A stretch of 64,000 bases of DNA, taken from positions 1,054,001 to 1,118,000 of the forward strand of contig CANLXA010000001.1 in NCBI GenBank assembly GCA_947494975.1, in the 5' to 3' direction. Each line of letters begins with the position of its first letter. The stretch's first letter is position 1. This DNA is from an uncultured Roseicyclus sp. (lineage in GTDB: Bacteria; Pseudomonadota; Alphaproteobacteria; Rhodobacterales; Rhodobacteraceae). Positions 1 through 10,487 of this stretch are shown in pieces. Made by a program: the position numbers and the translations under genes. The notes under the pieces are model-generated. The model worked only from the letters and a program-made list of their open reading frames with translations. It had not been told where the DNA came from and made no database searches.

Positions 1-457
1 TTTCCGGCGTCGCGGCGGCGACTTCCTCGATATCCATCCCGCCTTCGGTGGAGCAGACAAACGAAATCCGGCTTGTCTGGCGGTCGACCAGAAGGGCCAG
101 GTACATCTCGGTCTCGATGCCGGAGCCATCTTCGATATAGATGCGGTTGACCTGCTTACCCGCCGGGCCGGTCTGATGCGTCACCAAGGTGCGACCCAGC
201 ATCTTCTTGGCCTGATCCGCCGCTTCCTCAACCGATTTGGCAAGGCGCACGCCACCGGCGTCACCGGCATCGGCTTCCTTGAACTTGCCCTTGCCGCGCC
301 CACCGGCGTGGATCTGCGCCTTCACGACCCAAAGCGGCCCATCCATTTCCCCCGCCGCTGTCTTGGCGTCTTCCGCCTTCAACACCACCCGGCCATCGGA
401 GACCGGTGCACCATATTGCCGGAGGAGGGCTTTCGCCTGATACTCATGAATATTCAT
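1..457 (-). CDS. sucC: Succinyl-CoA synthetase (ADP-forming) beta subunit, N-terminal part
   Basis: The reading frame starts with [12 protein letters not shown] and runs off the left edge, so only about the first 152 residues are visible. The opening residues and the ATP-grasp segment with [10 protein letters not shown] are typical of SucC, which with SucD converts succinyl-CoA to succinate with substrate-level ATP or GTP formation in the TCA cycle. The ATG at 457 is preceded by AAGGAACGG as ribosome binding site. The gene lies downstream of mdh in the same direction. A terminator behind mdh and a paired palindrome upstream suggest that sucC also has its own regulated promoter. sucD is expected beyond the edge. 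Confidence 0.97.
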   Translation of the reverse strand, partial: MNIHEYQAKALLRQYGAPVSDGRVVLKAEDAKTAAGEMDGPLWVVKAQIHAGGRGKGKFKEADAGDAGGVRLAKSVEEAADQAKKMLGRTLVTHQTGPAGKQVNRIYIEDGSGIETEMYLALLVDRQTSRISFVCSTEGGMDIEEVAAATPE

Positions 458-844
458 GAAATTGGTCCGTTCCTTAGGTCATGTCGTCTATGACGTGGCA
501 CGAAGACAGGGGGTATTGAAACGGAATTGTTCAGGTTTTTCGGACTTTCGGCCAAAAATCCAACATTTGTGATCACAGTGTAAAAAAGTGTGATCACAAA
601 TCTAGACAAGAAGAGCAGAAAGAGTGAGTCGCGTACCACGATCGGCGCCGCCAACAGGCCGCGAACCGCAGATAATCGTGTGGGGATATGGTCGTTCTTC
701 GCCCAGTGTTCCGGTGGCCGGATGAAACGCCCAGATCGGTTCCCCGCGTGTCATCAGCCAGGGCTCTCTCGATCCAGAACTGGCGTGGGGGAAGGATGAC
801 AGGTTGGTAGGCACGCGACCGTCCAGGCAGGGGCCCAAACGCGA
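458..844. other. mdh-sucC intergenic region with sucC control sites
   Basis: This spacer separates mdh from sucC. Its sucC-proximal part is AT-richer and holds the two TGTGATCACA palindromes. The mdh-proximal part ends at the mdh terminator hairpin. Two short open frames on the minus strand (about 594-871) have no family resemblance and no good ribosome binding site, so I treat the region as non-coding. Confidence 0.6.
568..598. promoter_or_regulatory. Paired TGTGATCACA operator upstream of sucC
   Basis: Two identical perfect 10-bp palindromes TGTGATCACA occur at 568-577 and 589-598, exactly 21 bp start to start, about 110-140 bp upstream of the sucC start. The flanks extend the symmetry: the whole block reads ATTTGTGATCACA, a spacer, then TGTGATCACAAAT. 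Two helical turns of spacing would place two dimers on one face of the DNA. The same pair with the same spacing occurs upstream of sdhC. The regulator is unknown. The site is shorter than the CRP consensus TGTGA-N6-TCACA. Confidence 0.75.
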
Positions 845-866
845 ATGGCGGCCCGAAGGCCGCCAT
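845..866 (-). terminator. Hairpin terminator after mdh
   Basis: Read on the minus strand, a perfect 9-bp stem ATGGCGGCC / GGCCGCCAT closes a TTCG tetraloop, 20 bases after the mdh stop codon. The following T-tract is weak, so it may attenuate rather than fully stop transcription into sucC. Confidence 0.65.
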
Positions 867-885
867 CCCACAGATGTATACGGCG

Positions 886-1851
<966 letters not shown>

Positions 1852-1968
1852 TCAAGGTCCTCGGTCCGGTGTTTCGGTCGGGCGGAGGGGTAGCCTCAGG
1901 CACCGGTCGGTGCAAGCCTTCGGATGCGCGGCGGATAGCCTCAACCAGCGGTTGAGAGCCGCCCGGGC

Positions 1969-2277
1969 TCAGAGATCTTCGCCGGTCGCAACGGGGATCA
2001 TCGCTTCGAAATGCTGCCCCGCCGCCATCAGGCACATGGTGCCATCGGCCGAGGTGACAGTGATTGTCCAGCTGCCGGTTTCCTCGGACACGAACACTTC
2101 CATGATGCGGTTGTTGGGGGCGAGGCCCATGCCGCGCACCTGTTCGCCGTAACGGCCGCTCAGCTGCGCCAGAACCATATCACGCTCCGCACACAGCATT
2201 CTTTGGGCATTTGCGCCTTGCGGCAGCACCGATGCCGCGATGAAGGCGGGCACCATCAATTTCAGGAAACTCTTCAT
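1969..2277 (-). CDS. Small exported protein of unknown function
   Basis: The 102-residue product begins with a Sec-type signal peptide (MKSFLKLMVPAFIAASVLPQ, likely cleavage after ANA near residue 24). The mature part of about 78 residues has two cysteines, in RMLCAERD and GTMCLMAAG, that could form a disulfide. An SWTITVTSADG stretch suggests beta structure. I do not recognise the family. It lies 120 bp upstream of mdh on the same strand and could share a transcript with it. The start is supported by AAAGGGACACGG upstream. Confidence 0.75.
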   Translation of the reverse strand: MKSFLKLMVPAFIAASVLPQGANAQRMLCAERDMVLAQLSGRYGEQVRGMGLAPNNRIMEVFVSEETGSWTITVTSADGTMCLMAAGQHFEAMIPVATGEDL

Positions 2278-2542
2278 AACCGTGTCCCTTTCAGTCAGGG
2301 GCGCGTGGGCATGAAGAATGCCGATGGGTCTATCCAGCGCCCGGGGTCAATGGGACCTCCTCCTCGGAACGGTGTGCCGCTTCGGACATCTGCCTGCACT
2401 TTACGTCCGGGCTGGTTAATTTGAGGTGAATTTTCCCGCTATTGGCCACGCAATCATATTTCGCGACATTCTGCGCTGCAGCAACAGACTTGCGCTTGCG
2501 GCCCACTTGTGGTCCCAACAAGGGCAACGGACCTGCAATTAG
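2278..2542. other. Divergent promoter region between exported protein gene and mcl2
   Basis: This 265-bp spacer lies between divergent genes and should hold promoters for both. Its mcl2-proximal half is AT-richer. I see no long repeat or convincing operator in it. Confidence 0.4.
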
Positions 2543-3421
2543 ATGGCTTGCCCGATGATGCACGATACCCGCCCCTACCGATCGGTTCTCTACATCCCCG
2601 CCTCCCGCGCCCGAGCCATGGAGAAGGCCAAAGGGCTTGCGGTGGATGCGATCATCTTCGACCTCGAGGATGCCGTGGCCGTCGATGAAAAACCCGCCGC
2701 CCGCGACTTGCTGCGCGAAACACTGAGCACCGGCGGTTTCGGCCCGCGCGCGCAGATCGTGCGCATCAACGGGTTCGACACGGAGTGGGGGCAGGCCGAC
2801 CTGGACACCATCGCCGCCGCGGCGCCCCAGGCGATTCTTCTGCCCAAGGTGAACGGGCCGGCCGATATCGAGGCCCTCGCCGCCTTGTTCGAGCAACGCC
2901 CCGAAACCGCCGATACCCGAATCTGGGCGATGATGGAGACGCCAGCCGGCATCCTGAATGCCGCCCGGATCGCCACCGCCCCGCGCATGGCGGGCTTCGT
3001 GATGGGCACCAACGATCTCGCCAAGGACCTCAACGCCCGCAGCCGAGAGGCAATGATCACCGCGCTGCAAACCTGCCTTTTGGCCGCCCGCGCCCATGGT
3101 CTGATCTGCGTTGACGGCGTCTACAATGCCTTCAAGGATGAGGAGGGCCTGGCCGCCGAATGCCGCCAGGGCCGCGATTTCGGCTTCGACGGCAAAACCC
3201 TGATCCACCCCGCCCAGATCGCCATCGCCAACGCGGCCTTCGCACCATCGGAGGCCGAGCTGGACCTCGCCCGCCGACAGATCGAGGCTTTCGACAGCGC
3301 CATGGCCCGCGGTGAGGGTGTGGCCGTGGTGGACGGCAAGATCGTCGAGAATCTTCACGTCGAAACGGCCCGGGCCACGCTGGCCAAAGCCGAGGCGATT
3401 GCAATGATGGAGGCCGCGTAA
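2543..3421 (+). CDS. mcl2: (3S)-malyl-CoA thioesterase / CitE-like lyase family protein
   Basis: The 292-residue protein has the HpcH/HpaI-CitE TIM-barrel signature: RPYRSVLYIPASRARAMEKA near the N-terminus, IIFDLEDAV, the metal-binding glutamate in MMETPAG and the aspartate in GTNDLAKDL. Its length and its position next to mch and sdh match the Mcl2 locus of Rhodobacter sphaeroides, where Mcl2 hydrolyses (3S)-malyl-CoA to malate and CoA in the ethylmalonyl-CoA pathway. Assignment as thioesterase rather than lyase is by analogy. ATG codons at 2555 and 2558 are alternative starts (MMHDTRPYRS or MHDTRPYRS). The stop codon overlaps the next start by one base (TAATG). Confidence 0.85.
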   Translation: MACPMMHDTRPYRSVLYIPASRARAMEKAKGLAVDAIIFDLEDAVAVDEKPAARDLLRETLSTGGFGPRAQIVRINGFDTEWGQADLDTIAAAAPQAILLPKVNGPADIEALAALFEQRPETADTRIWAMMETPAGILNAARIATAPRMAGFVMGTNDLAKDLNARSREAMITALQTCLLAARAHGLICVDGVYNAFKDEEGLAAECRQGRDFGFDGKTLIHPAQIAIANAAFAPSEAELDLARRQIEAFDSAMARGEGVAVVDGKIVENLHVETARATLAKAEAIAMMEAA

Positions 3422-3987
3422 TGGGCTGGATACTTCTGATCGCCGGGCTTGCCCTTTGGTATGGCGCCCATGGCTGGAAACGCGCCGCCCCGTCATCCCG
3501 CATGCGCTTCGGCGATGCGGGCAAGGGCATCGTTGCCGGTCTTCTGGTCCTGTCCATCGTCTTGATGGTCTTCGGCTACAAAAACGCGTTCGGGCCTGTC
3601 TGGTGGGGCCGCTCCGGCGCGCTGGTCGGCATCAACAACCTCCTGATGATCGTGGCCTTCTACATCTACGCCAGTGGTGCGACGCCCCCCGGCAAACCCC
3701 GCAACCGCCTGGGCACCAAACTGCGCCATCCGCAATTGATCGGGTTCTCTCTCTGGGCCTTCGCGCACCTCATCCCCAATGGCGACCTGGCCTCTTTCGT
3801 GCTGTTTGGTGGTCTGTTGGTCTGGGCGCTGATGGAGATGGCGATCATCAATCGGTCCGAACCAGCCTGGCAGCCCCCGGAATGGGGGGGCCGCGCGTCC
3901 GAAATCCGTATCGCCGTGATCGCGGCCGTGGTCCTGATCGTGACGATGGGCATCCACTACTGGCTCGGCGTCCAACCCTGGGGATGA
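3421..3987 (+). CDS. NnrU-family integral membrane protein
   Basis: The 188-residue product is hydrophobic with about five predicted membrane segments and carries a feature of the NnrU family, the HPQLIGFSLWAFAHLIPNGD stretch (residues about 102-121) with conserved histidines. NnrU was first described beside nitric oxide reductase genes, but many homologues, like this one, have no denitrification neighbours and their role is unknown. The start codon overlaps the mcl2 stop codon (TAATG), so translation is probably coupled. The location in a malyl-CoA/mesaconyl-CoA operon is the only functional hint. Confidence 0.85.
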   Translation: MGWILLIAGLALWYGAHGWKRAAPSSRMRFGDAGKGIVAGLLVLSIVLMVFGYKNAFGPVWWGRSGALVGINNLLMIVAFYIYASGATPPGKPRNRLGTKLRHPQLIGFSLWAFAHLIPNGDLASFVLFGGLLVWALMEMAIINRSEPAWQPPEWGGRASEIRIAVIAAVVLIVTMGIHYWLGVQPWG

Positions 3988-3991
3988 CGTG

Positions 3992-4195
3992 ATGCAGATT
4001 TACCGCCTGCTGACGGAGGATGACACTTCCGCCTTCTGCCAAAAGGTCTCCGAAGCGCTGTCGAAAGGCTGGACGCTCCATGGCGATCCCACCATGTCTT
4101 TCGATGCCGCGCGCGGCGTCATGCGCTGTGGGCAGGCCGTGGTGAAAGACATCGACAGCCCCTATTCCCCGGACATGAAACTGGGTCAGCAATGA
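3992..4195 (+). CDS. DUF1737 domain protein
   Basis: This small soluble protein (67 residues from ATG 3992; a GTG at 3989 is an alternative) starts MQIYRLLTEDD and has the SEALSKGWTLHGDPT segment of the DUF1737 family, whose function is unknown. It begins four bases after the NnrU-like gene stop and its stop overlaps the mch start (ATGA), so it sits within a tightly coupled operon. Two cysteines, at about 17 and 49, are the only notable residues. Confidence 0.8.
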   Translation: MQIYRLLTEDDTSAFCQKVSEALSKGWTLHGDPTMSFDAARGVMRCGQAVVKDIDSPYSPDMKLGQQ

Positions 4196-5223
4196 CCAAA
4201 ACCAATCCGGGCTATTTCTTCGAGGATTACCGCGTCGGCCAGGTCCTCAACCACGCCACGCCGCGCACGCTGCACGATGGCGATGTGGCGATGTACCAGG
4301 CGCTCTACGGCCCCCGCTTCGCGCTGCAATCCTCGTGGGATTTCGCCTCACCCGGCTCGTCGCTCCGCAATCCCATCATGGATGACTTGATCACCTTCCA
4401 TACCGTGTTCGGAAAAACGGTTCCCGATATCTCGCTCAATGCGGTGGCCAATCTGGGATATGCCGAGGGCCGGTTCCTGGCCCGCGTGGAATCCGGCGAT
4501 ACGATCCGGTCGGTATCCGAAGTGATCGGCCTGAAGGAGAACTCCAACGGCAAGACGGGCATCGTCTGGGTCCGCACGCGCGGGTTCTCCAATTTCGACG
4601 TTCCCGTGCTCGAATATGTCCGCTGGGTCATGGTCCGCAAGCGCGATGCCACAGCACCCGCGCCCGATCCGGTTGTGCCGGAACTGGCCACGATCGTCCC
4701 GGCCGCCGAGCTTCACGTGCCCGATGGGCTGGATTGGTCCCTTTACGATTTCGCCGCCGCAGGCGAGCCGCATCGCTGGGGCGATTACGAAATCGGTGAA
4801 ATCATCGACCATGTCGATGGTGTCACCCTGACGGACCCAGAACACATGATGGCCACGCGGCTCTGGCAGAACACCGCCAAGGTCCATTTCGACGTGACGG
4901 CGCGCCCCGATGGCAAACGCCTGATCTATGGCGGCCACATCATTTCCATGGCCCGTGCCCTGTCATTCAACGGTCTGGCCAATGCGCAGCTCATCGCCGC
5001 GATCAATGCAGGCGCCCATGCCAACCCTGCCATGGCGGGCGACACGATCCGCGCCTGGTCCGAAGTGTTGGACAAGGCCGAGACCTCGAACCCCCATGTC
5101 GGGGCCCTGCGGTTGCGCCTCGTGGCGACCAAGGGCGCGGTGGGCGACCTGCGGGGCGAGGATGGCAAATACCTGCCCAATGTTCTGCTGGATCTCGACT
5201 ATTGGGTGCTGATTCCAGTCTGA
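4192..5223 (+). CDS. mch: Mesaconyl-CoA hydratase (beta-methylmalyl-CoA dehydratase)
   Basis: The 343-residue protein is a double hot-dog MaoC-like hydratase. The first half begins GYFFEDYRVGQVLNHATPRT, and the second repeats the pattern at RWGDYEIGEIIDHVDGVTLTD near residue 195. Size and architecture match Mch of Rhodobacter sphaeroides, which reversibly hydrates mesaconyl-C1-CoA to (2R,3S)-beta-methylmalyl-CoA in the ethylmalonyl-CoA pathway. The start overlaps the preceding stop by four bases. Placement directly upstream of sdhC is the same as in R. sphaeroides. The sdhC control region follows it. Confidence 0.93.
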   Translation: MTKTNPGYFFEDYRVGQVLNHATPRTLHDGDVAMYQALYGPRFALQSSWDFASPGSSLRNPIMDDLITFHTVFGKTVPDISLNAVANLGYAEGRFLARVESGDTIRSVSEVIGLKENSNGKTGIVWVRTRGFSNFDVPVLEYVRWVMVRKRDATAPAPDPVVPELATIVPAAELHVPDGLDWSLYDFAAAGEPHRWGDYEIGEIIDHVDGVTLTDPEHMMATRLWQNTAKVHFDVTARPDGKRLIYGGHIISMARALSFNGLANAQLIAAINAGAHANPAMAGDTIRAWSEVLDKAETSNPHVGALRLRLVATKGAVGDLRGEDGKYLPNVLLDLDYWVLIPV

Positions 5224-5252
5224 ATATGGCCATTGCGCCATGATGTGAGAAC

Positions 5253-5283
5253 TGTGATCACACTCTCAAATCTTGTGATCACA
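5253..5283. promoter_or_regulatory. Paired TGTGATCACA operator upstream of sdhC
   Basis: Perfect palindromes TGTGATCACA lie at 5253-5262 and 5274-5283, 21 bp start to start. Motif and spacing are identical to the pair upstream of sucC. They are about 150-180 bp upstream of the sdhC start, in the 206-bp mch-sdhC spacer. The shared arrangement points to co-regulation of the succinyl-CoA synthetase and succinate dehydrogenase genes by one dimeric DNA-binding protein that this window does not identify. Confidence 0.75.
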
Positions 5284-5429
5284 ACGACCTGTTCTGCGGC
5301 GTTAAGCCCCACGCGCGTTTCATAAAATACAGCCAGAGCCCGTGACTACGGCGCATTTCTTGCTATTGATAAAGAAACGACCGGCAGCCAGCCAATTCCT
5401 GACGGCAACTTTGTAGGGGGACTCCAGCC

Positions 5430-5813
5430 ATGGCCGACGTCAACCGCGGCAATCGTCCGCTTTCACCTCATCTGACGATCTACAAACCGCAGCTGAACTC
5501 CATCACCTCTATCCTTGTGCGCATCACCGGAAACGCGATGCTGGTCTCGGCGATCCTTGTGGTGTGGTGGCTGATGGCGGCCGCGTCCGGCGCCGATTAT
5601 TTCGCCACGATCGACGGGCTGATCACCTCATTGCTTGGCGATCTTGTGATGACGCTCAGCGTTCTGGGCCTCTGGTATCACGCGCTGGGTGGCCTCCGGC
5701 ATCTTGTCTGGGACACCGGGCGCGGCCTTGATGTCGAGACGGCGGACCGGATGGGCTGGGGCATGATCATCGGCTCCGTCGCGCTCACCTTCCTCACCAT
5801 CATCGCGATTTAA
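5430..5813 (+). CDS. sdhC: Succinate dehydrogenase cytochrome b556 subunit
   Basis: The 127-residue membrane anchor starts MADVNRGNRPLSPHLTIYKPQ, the SdhC signature, followed by SITSILVRITGNAM (quinone-site region) and three membrane helices. The histidine pair in WYHALGGLRHLVWD (about residues 84-92) includes the expected heme b ligand. SdhC with SdhD anchors complex II and binds ubiquinone. The ribosome binding site is GTAGGGGG. It is the first gene of the sdh operon behind a regulated promoter region. Confidence 0.97.
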   Translation: MADVNRGNRPLSPHLTIYKPQLNSITSILVRITGNAMLVSAILVVWWLMAAASGADYFATIDGLITSLLGDLVMTLSVLGLWYHALGGLRHLVWDTGRGLDVETADRMGWGMIIGSVALTFLTIIAI

Positions 5814-5825
5814 GGGGCGACGCAT

Positions 5826-6197
5826 ATGGCATTCATCACCGATCGCAAACGTGTCACCGGCCTTGGCGCTGCCAGAAACGGCACCGCGCAGCACTGGACC
5901 ATGACCGTCACCTCCGTGGCGCTTCTGATCCTCACCCCCTTCTTCCTCGCTGTGATCGGCCCGCTTCTGGGGTCGGACCATGCCGAGGTGATCGCCCGGC
6001 TCGGCCGCCCCATCCCCGCGCTGATCGTTGCGGCCTATCTGGTTGTGGGCATGCACCATTTCCGCTTCGGCGTGCAGGTCCTGATCGAGGATTACGTCAA
6101 GGGCTTCGCCCGCAAGATAGCGATCATCCTGACCACCATTCTCAGCTATGGGATCGCCGCGGGCGGTCTGGTTGCGCTGATGCAAATCGCTCTTTGA
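5826..6197 (+). CDS. sdhD: Succinate dehydrogenase membrane anchor subunit
   Basis: The 123-residue protein has three predicted membrane helices and starts [21 protein letters not shown], a typical SdhD opening. [17 protein letters not shown] near residues 78-94 carries the conserved histidine and the D-Y pair of SdhD near the heme and quinone site. The gene lies 12 bp after sdhC and 10 bp before sdhA. Confidence 0.96.
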   Translation: MAFITDRKRVTGLGAARNGTAQHWTMTVTSVALLILTPFFLAVIGPLLGSDHAEVIARLGRPIPALIVAAYLVVGMHHFRFGVQVLIEDYVKGFARKIAIILTTILSYGIAAGGLVALMQIAL

Positions 6198-6207
6198 GGT
6201 TTCCACG

Positions 6208-8027
<1,820 letters not shown>

Positions 8028-8028
<1 letters not shown>

Positions 8029-8240
8029 TGCGAATGGTAATTCTGGCGGCGCTTGGCGCCACGATGGTTCTGGCGGGCTGCGACAGCTTCAGATCACACG
8101 ACACGGTGCGCGTCATCCATCCCGACGACGCCTATGCAGCGGAGGGCAGCTACGCCACTGCGTTGCCACCCCATCGGGGTGGCTGCACCGAAGGGTTCAG
8201 CGCGATTCAGGCCGGCACCCGGATCTGCGTCGGCTACTAG
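8028..8240 (+). CDS. Small lipoprotein inside the sdh operon
   Basis: A 70-residue product begins MRMVILAALGATMVLAGC, a lipoprotein signal with lipobox LAGC and modified cysteine at about 18. The mature part of about 53 residues holds a C-to-C pair (GGCTEGF and TRICVGY) that may form a disulfide. ATG 8028 overlaps the sdhA stop (TGATG). The ATG at 8034 would also give a usable signal. The family is unknown. Position in the operon suggests co-expression with complex II. Confidence 0.75.
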
Positions 8241-8241
8241 G

Positions 8242-8622
8242 ATGCCGGATGTGCCCCATCCCCTTCGGCCCGCATGTGGCCGGATGCCGTGGAGGCGGGC
8301 GCTTCTCCTCCTCTGCCCCTTGGCGCTGTCTGCCTGTGTCGGCGTTCAGGACCTCGCCGATCAGGTCGCCCGCCAGCAGGCGCGCACCTATGTGAATGCC
8401 GAGGTGGAGCGCCGGTTCCCCGGGGTCGACGCCACGCCGATCACCAATTGCGTGATCGACAACGCCTCCGCGCAGGAGATCGTGACTATCGCGGGCGGCA
8501 TCGCCCTTGGCAATTCCGAGGCCGCCTCGTCCACCGTCACAACCGTGCTGCAACGTCCGTCGACATTGCAATGCACGGCTGGCAATTACTTCGACGGCTT
8601 TTTCAGGGGGCTCAACACGTGA
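8242..8622 (+). CDS. Lipoprotein, second of three between sdhA and sdhB
   Basis: The predicted 126-residue product starts one base after the previous stop. A lipoprotein signal ends in the lipobox LSAC (RRALLLLCPLALSAC). ATG 8284 would give the more usual short signal and is a good alternative start. The mature part begins VGVQDLADQVARQQARTYVNAEVERRFPG and contains two further cysteines (TNCVID and LQCTAGN), followed by an aromatic end NYFDGFFRGLNT. I do not recognise the family. Its stop codon overlaps the GTG start of the next gene. Confidence 0.72.
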   Translation: MPDVPHPLRPACGRMPWRRALLLLCPLALSACVGVQDLADQVARQQARTYVNAEVERRFPGVDATPITNCVIDNASAQEIVTIAGGIALGNSEAASSTVTTVLQRPSTLQCTAGNYFDGFFRGLNT

Positions 8623-8945
8623 TACTGAAATCTGCCCTTCCGGTCATCGCGCTGACCATGGCCGTCACGGCCTGCGGCCCCGGCGGCCCGCCCACACGCG
8701 CCACGGCCGAGCGCCTCTGCGCGCCCGAGGCACGGCAGGCCGATGGTATTTCCGGCCGCGTCGGGGTTGGCGGCGGCTCTGACGGGCCCTTCGCCGGGGG
8801 CAATGTCACGATCACGTCCGACATTCTGAACCCGCGCGATGAACAGGAAGCCTTCGAGGCCTGCATCGAGCGCCGGTTGAGCGGCCAGCCCGAACCGCGC
8901 AACAGCGGCCTGACCGTCGGCATTTCGCTCGGCGGCTCCACATGA
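8619..8945 (+). CDS. Lipoprotein, third of three between sdhA and sdhB
   Basis: The frame starts at GTG 8619, overlapping the previous stop by four bases, and encodes 108 residues. MILKSALPVIALTMAVTAC is a lipoprotein signal (lipobox VTAC, cysteine about 19). The mature part has a glycine-rich segment GRVGVGGGSDGPFAGGN, an FEACIERRLSG helix and a terminal GLTVGISLGGST. Two other cysteines, in ERLCAPEA and FEACIERR, could pair. Family unknown. All three lipoproteins share small size and cysteine pairs and precede sdhB on the same strand. Confidence 0.72.
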   Translation: MILKSALPVIALTMAVTACGPGGPPTRATAERLCAPEARQADGISGRVGVGGGSDGPFAGGNVTITSDILNPRDEQEAFEACIERRLSGQPEPRNSGLTVGISLGGST

Positions 8946-8999
8946 CACATGCTTTTCCGGCCCCGCGCCGCACCCGAATGACCTCAGGAGAACGACACG

Positions 9000-9794
9000 A
9001 TGGTTGAGCTCACCCTGCCGAAGAATTCCCGCATCCGCGTGGGCAAGACCTGGCCCAAGCCCGACGGCGCCACCAACCTGCGCAAGTTCCAGATCTATCG
9101 CTGGAACCCCGATGATGGCGAAAACCCCCGCGTCGATACCTACTGGGTCGATATGGATACCTGCGGGCCGATGGTTCTCGACGCGCTGATCAAGATCAAG
9201 AACGAGATCGACCCGACGCTCACCTTCCGCCGCTCCTGCCGCGAAGGCATCTGCGGCTCCTGCGCGATGAATATCGGCGGGGTGAAATCCAAGGGCATCA
9301 ACACGCTGGCCTGCATCTACGGCATGGATGAGATCCAGGGCGACATCGCCATCTACCCACTGCCGCACATGCCCGTGGTCAAGGATCTGATCCCGGACCT
9401 CACGCATTTCTACGCCCAGCACGCCTCCATCATGCCGTGGCTCGAAACCGCCACCCGCGCGCCCGAGAAGGAATGGAAGCAATCCATCGAGGATCGCGAG
9501 AAGCTCGATGGTCTCTATGAATGCGTCATGTGCGCCTGCTGCTCCACCTCTTGCCCGTCCTACTGGTGGAACGGTGACCGCTACCTCGGGCCTGCCGCAC
9601 TCCTGCACGCCTATCGTTGGATCATCGACAGCCGCGATGAGGCCACGGGCGAGCGTCTGGATGACCTTGAGGATCCCTTCAAGCTTTACCGCTGCCACAC
9701 GATCATGAACTGCACCAAGACCTGCCCGAAGGGCCTGAACCCCGCCGCCGCCATCGCGCAGATCAAGAAGATGATGGTGGAGCGGCAGCTATAG
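9000..9794 (+). CDS. sdhB: Succinate dehydrogenase iron-sulfur subunit
   Basis: The 264-residue subunit carries electrons from FAD to quinone. The [2Fe-2S] motif is CREGICGSC (C80, C85, C88) with C105. The [4Fe-4S] motif is [12 protein letters not shown], and the [3Fe-4S] ligands are in [17 protein letters not shown]. Between C88 and C105 there are 16 residues, about five more than in mitochondrial or E. coli SdhB, due to a GVKSKGI-type insertion. The ribosome binding site AGGAGAA lies 9 bases upstream. Although three lipoprotein genes and a 54-bp gap separate it from sdhA, it probably belongs to the same operon. Confidence 0.97.
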   Translation: MVELTLPKNSRIRVGKTWPKPDGATNLRKFQIYRWNPDDGENPRVDTYWVDMDTCGPMVLDALIKIKNEIDPTLTFRRSCREGICGSCAMNIGGVKSKGINTLACIYGMDEIQGDIAIYPLPHMPVVKDLIPDLTHFYAQHASIMPWLETATRAPEKEWKQSIEDREKLDGLYECVMCACCSTSCPSYWWNGDRYLGPAALLHAYRWIIDSRDEATGERLDDLEDPFKLYRCHTIMNCTKTCPKGLNPAAAIAQIKKMMVERQL

Positions 9795-10406
9795 GTGAGC
9801 ACTTGGTTTGAGGCCGCCGTGATCGTTTCTGTCTCGGCGGCGCTTGCCTTCGGTCTTTACGATGTCTTTTGGAGAAATCGATCCCTAACGCGCCTGTTGC
9901 CGGTCGTGACAGGCACTGCATTGGGTTGCATCTTGCTATTCGATCATTGGTTAGCTGGACTGATCATTGGCGCAATGACAGGGCCGTTTATTCTGCCAGT
10001 TTACTATTTCCAGGGAGTGGGCGTGTTGCCTTCGGGCGTCGTTGCACCCGCTTTAGGGCTCGGCTTTTTGGCTGCAATTATTGTTTACATCGCATTACGC
10101 GCGCTTGCAGCGGAAGCGCTAGGCATCACCGTGTCCATCATGGTCTTTTCTGGACTAAGCATCTCGTTGGCCGACCGATGGAATTACCAAGCGATCTCCA
10201 ACGAAGCGAATCGGATGGGATTGGACGTCATCTACATTAGAAGTCTAAATGGCATCTCGCAAATTGGCGGCGGTCCTCCTCACGCCTGCGCCGTGGTCGA
10301 TGATCAGGCGTTCGGATGGAGCTATTCGGATTACGGCTGGTATCCTGCACCCCACACATGGCGTTGTGCAAATCCACGCCATCGCTTGGACTATGCAAAC
10401 TGGTGA
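9795..10406 (+). CDS. AT-richer integral membrane protein of unknown function
   Basis: A GTG start immediately after the sdhB stop opens a 203-residue frame. The first about 130 residues form roughly four or five hydrophobic segments. The C-terminal about 70 residues are polar, with RWNYQAISNEANRMGLDVIYIRSL and HACAVVDDQAFGWSYSDYGWYP. Base composition is clearly less GC-rich than in the neighbours and codons ending in A/T are frequent, which suggests recent acquisition. I recognise no family. It may be read through from sdhB, but no ribosome binding site is obvious beyond the sdhB end. Confidence 0.6.
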   Translation: MSTWFEAAVIVSVSAALAFGLYDVFWRNRSLTRLLPVVTGTALGCILLFDHWLAGLIIGAMTGPFILPVYYFQGVGVLPSGVVAPALGLGFLAAIIVYIALRALAAEALGITVSIMVFSGLSISLADRWNYQAISNEANRMGLDVIYIRSLNGISQIGGGPPHACAVVDDQAFGWSYSDYGWYPAPHTWRCANPRHRLDYANW

Positions 10407-10487
10407 ACCCGACGGCCGTACCCTATTCATCTTGGCCGACAAACTCCGGGGCAAGCGCACCATCAGGTGCACGAGGAGCAGCTTCCC

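Noticed and set aside
568-598. CRP or FNR binding site
   Set aside because: The palindrome TGTGATCACA has no 6-bp (CRP) or 4-bp FNR-type (TTGAT-N4-ATCAA) spacer, so it fits neither consensus.
594-871. Two short minus-strand frames between mdh and sucC
   Set aside because: They overlap each other and the mdh terminator, lack ribosome binding sites and overlap the operator region.
2330-3496. A 388-codon minus-strand frame opposite mcl2
   Set aside because: Antisense to a well-supported CitE-family enzyme; composition typical of a shadow frame.
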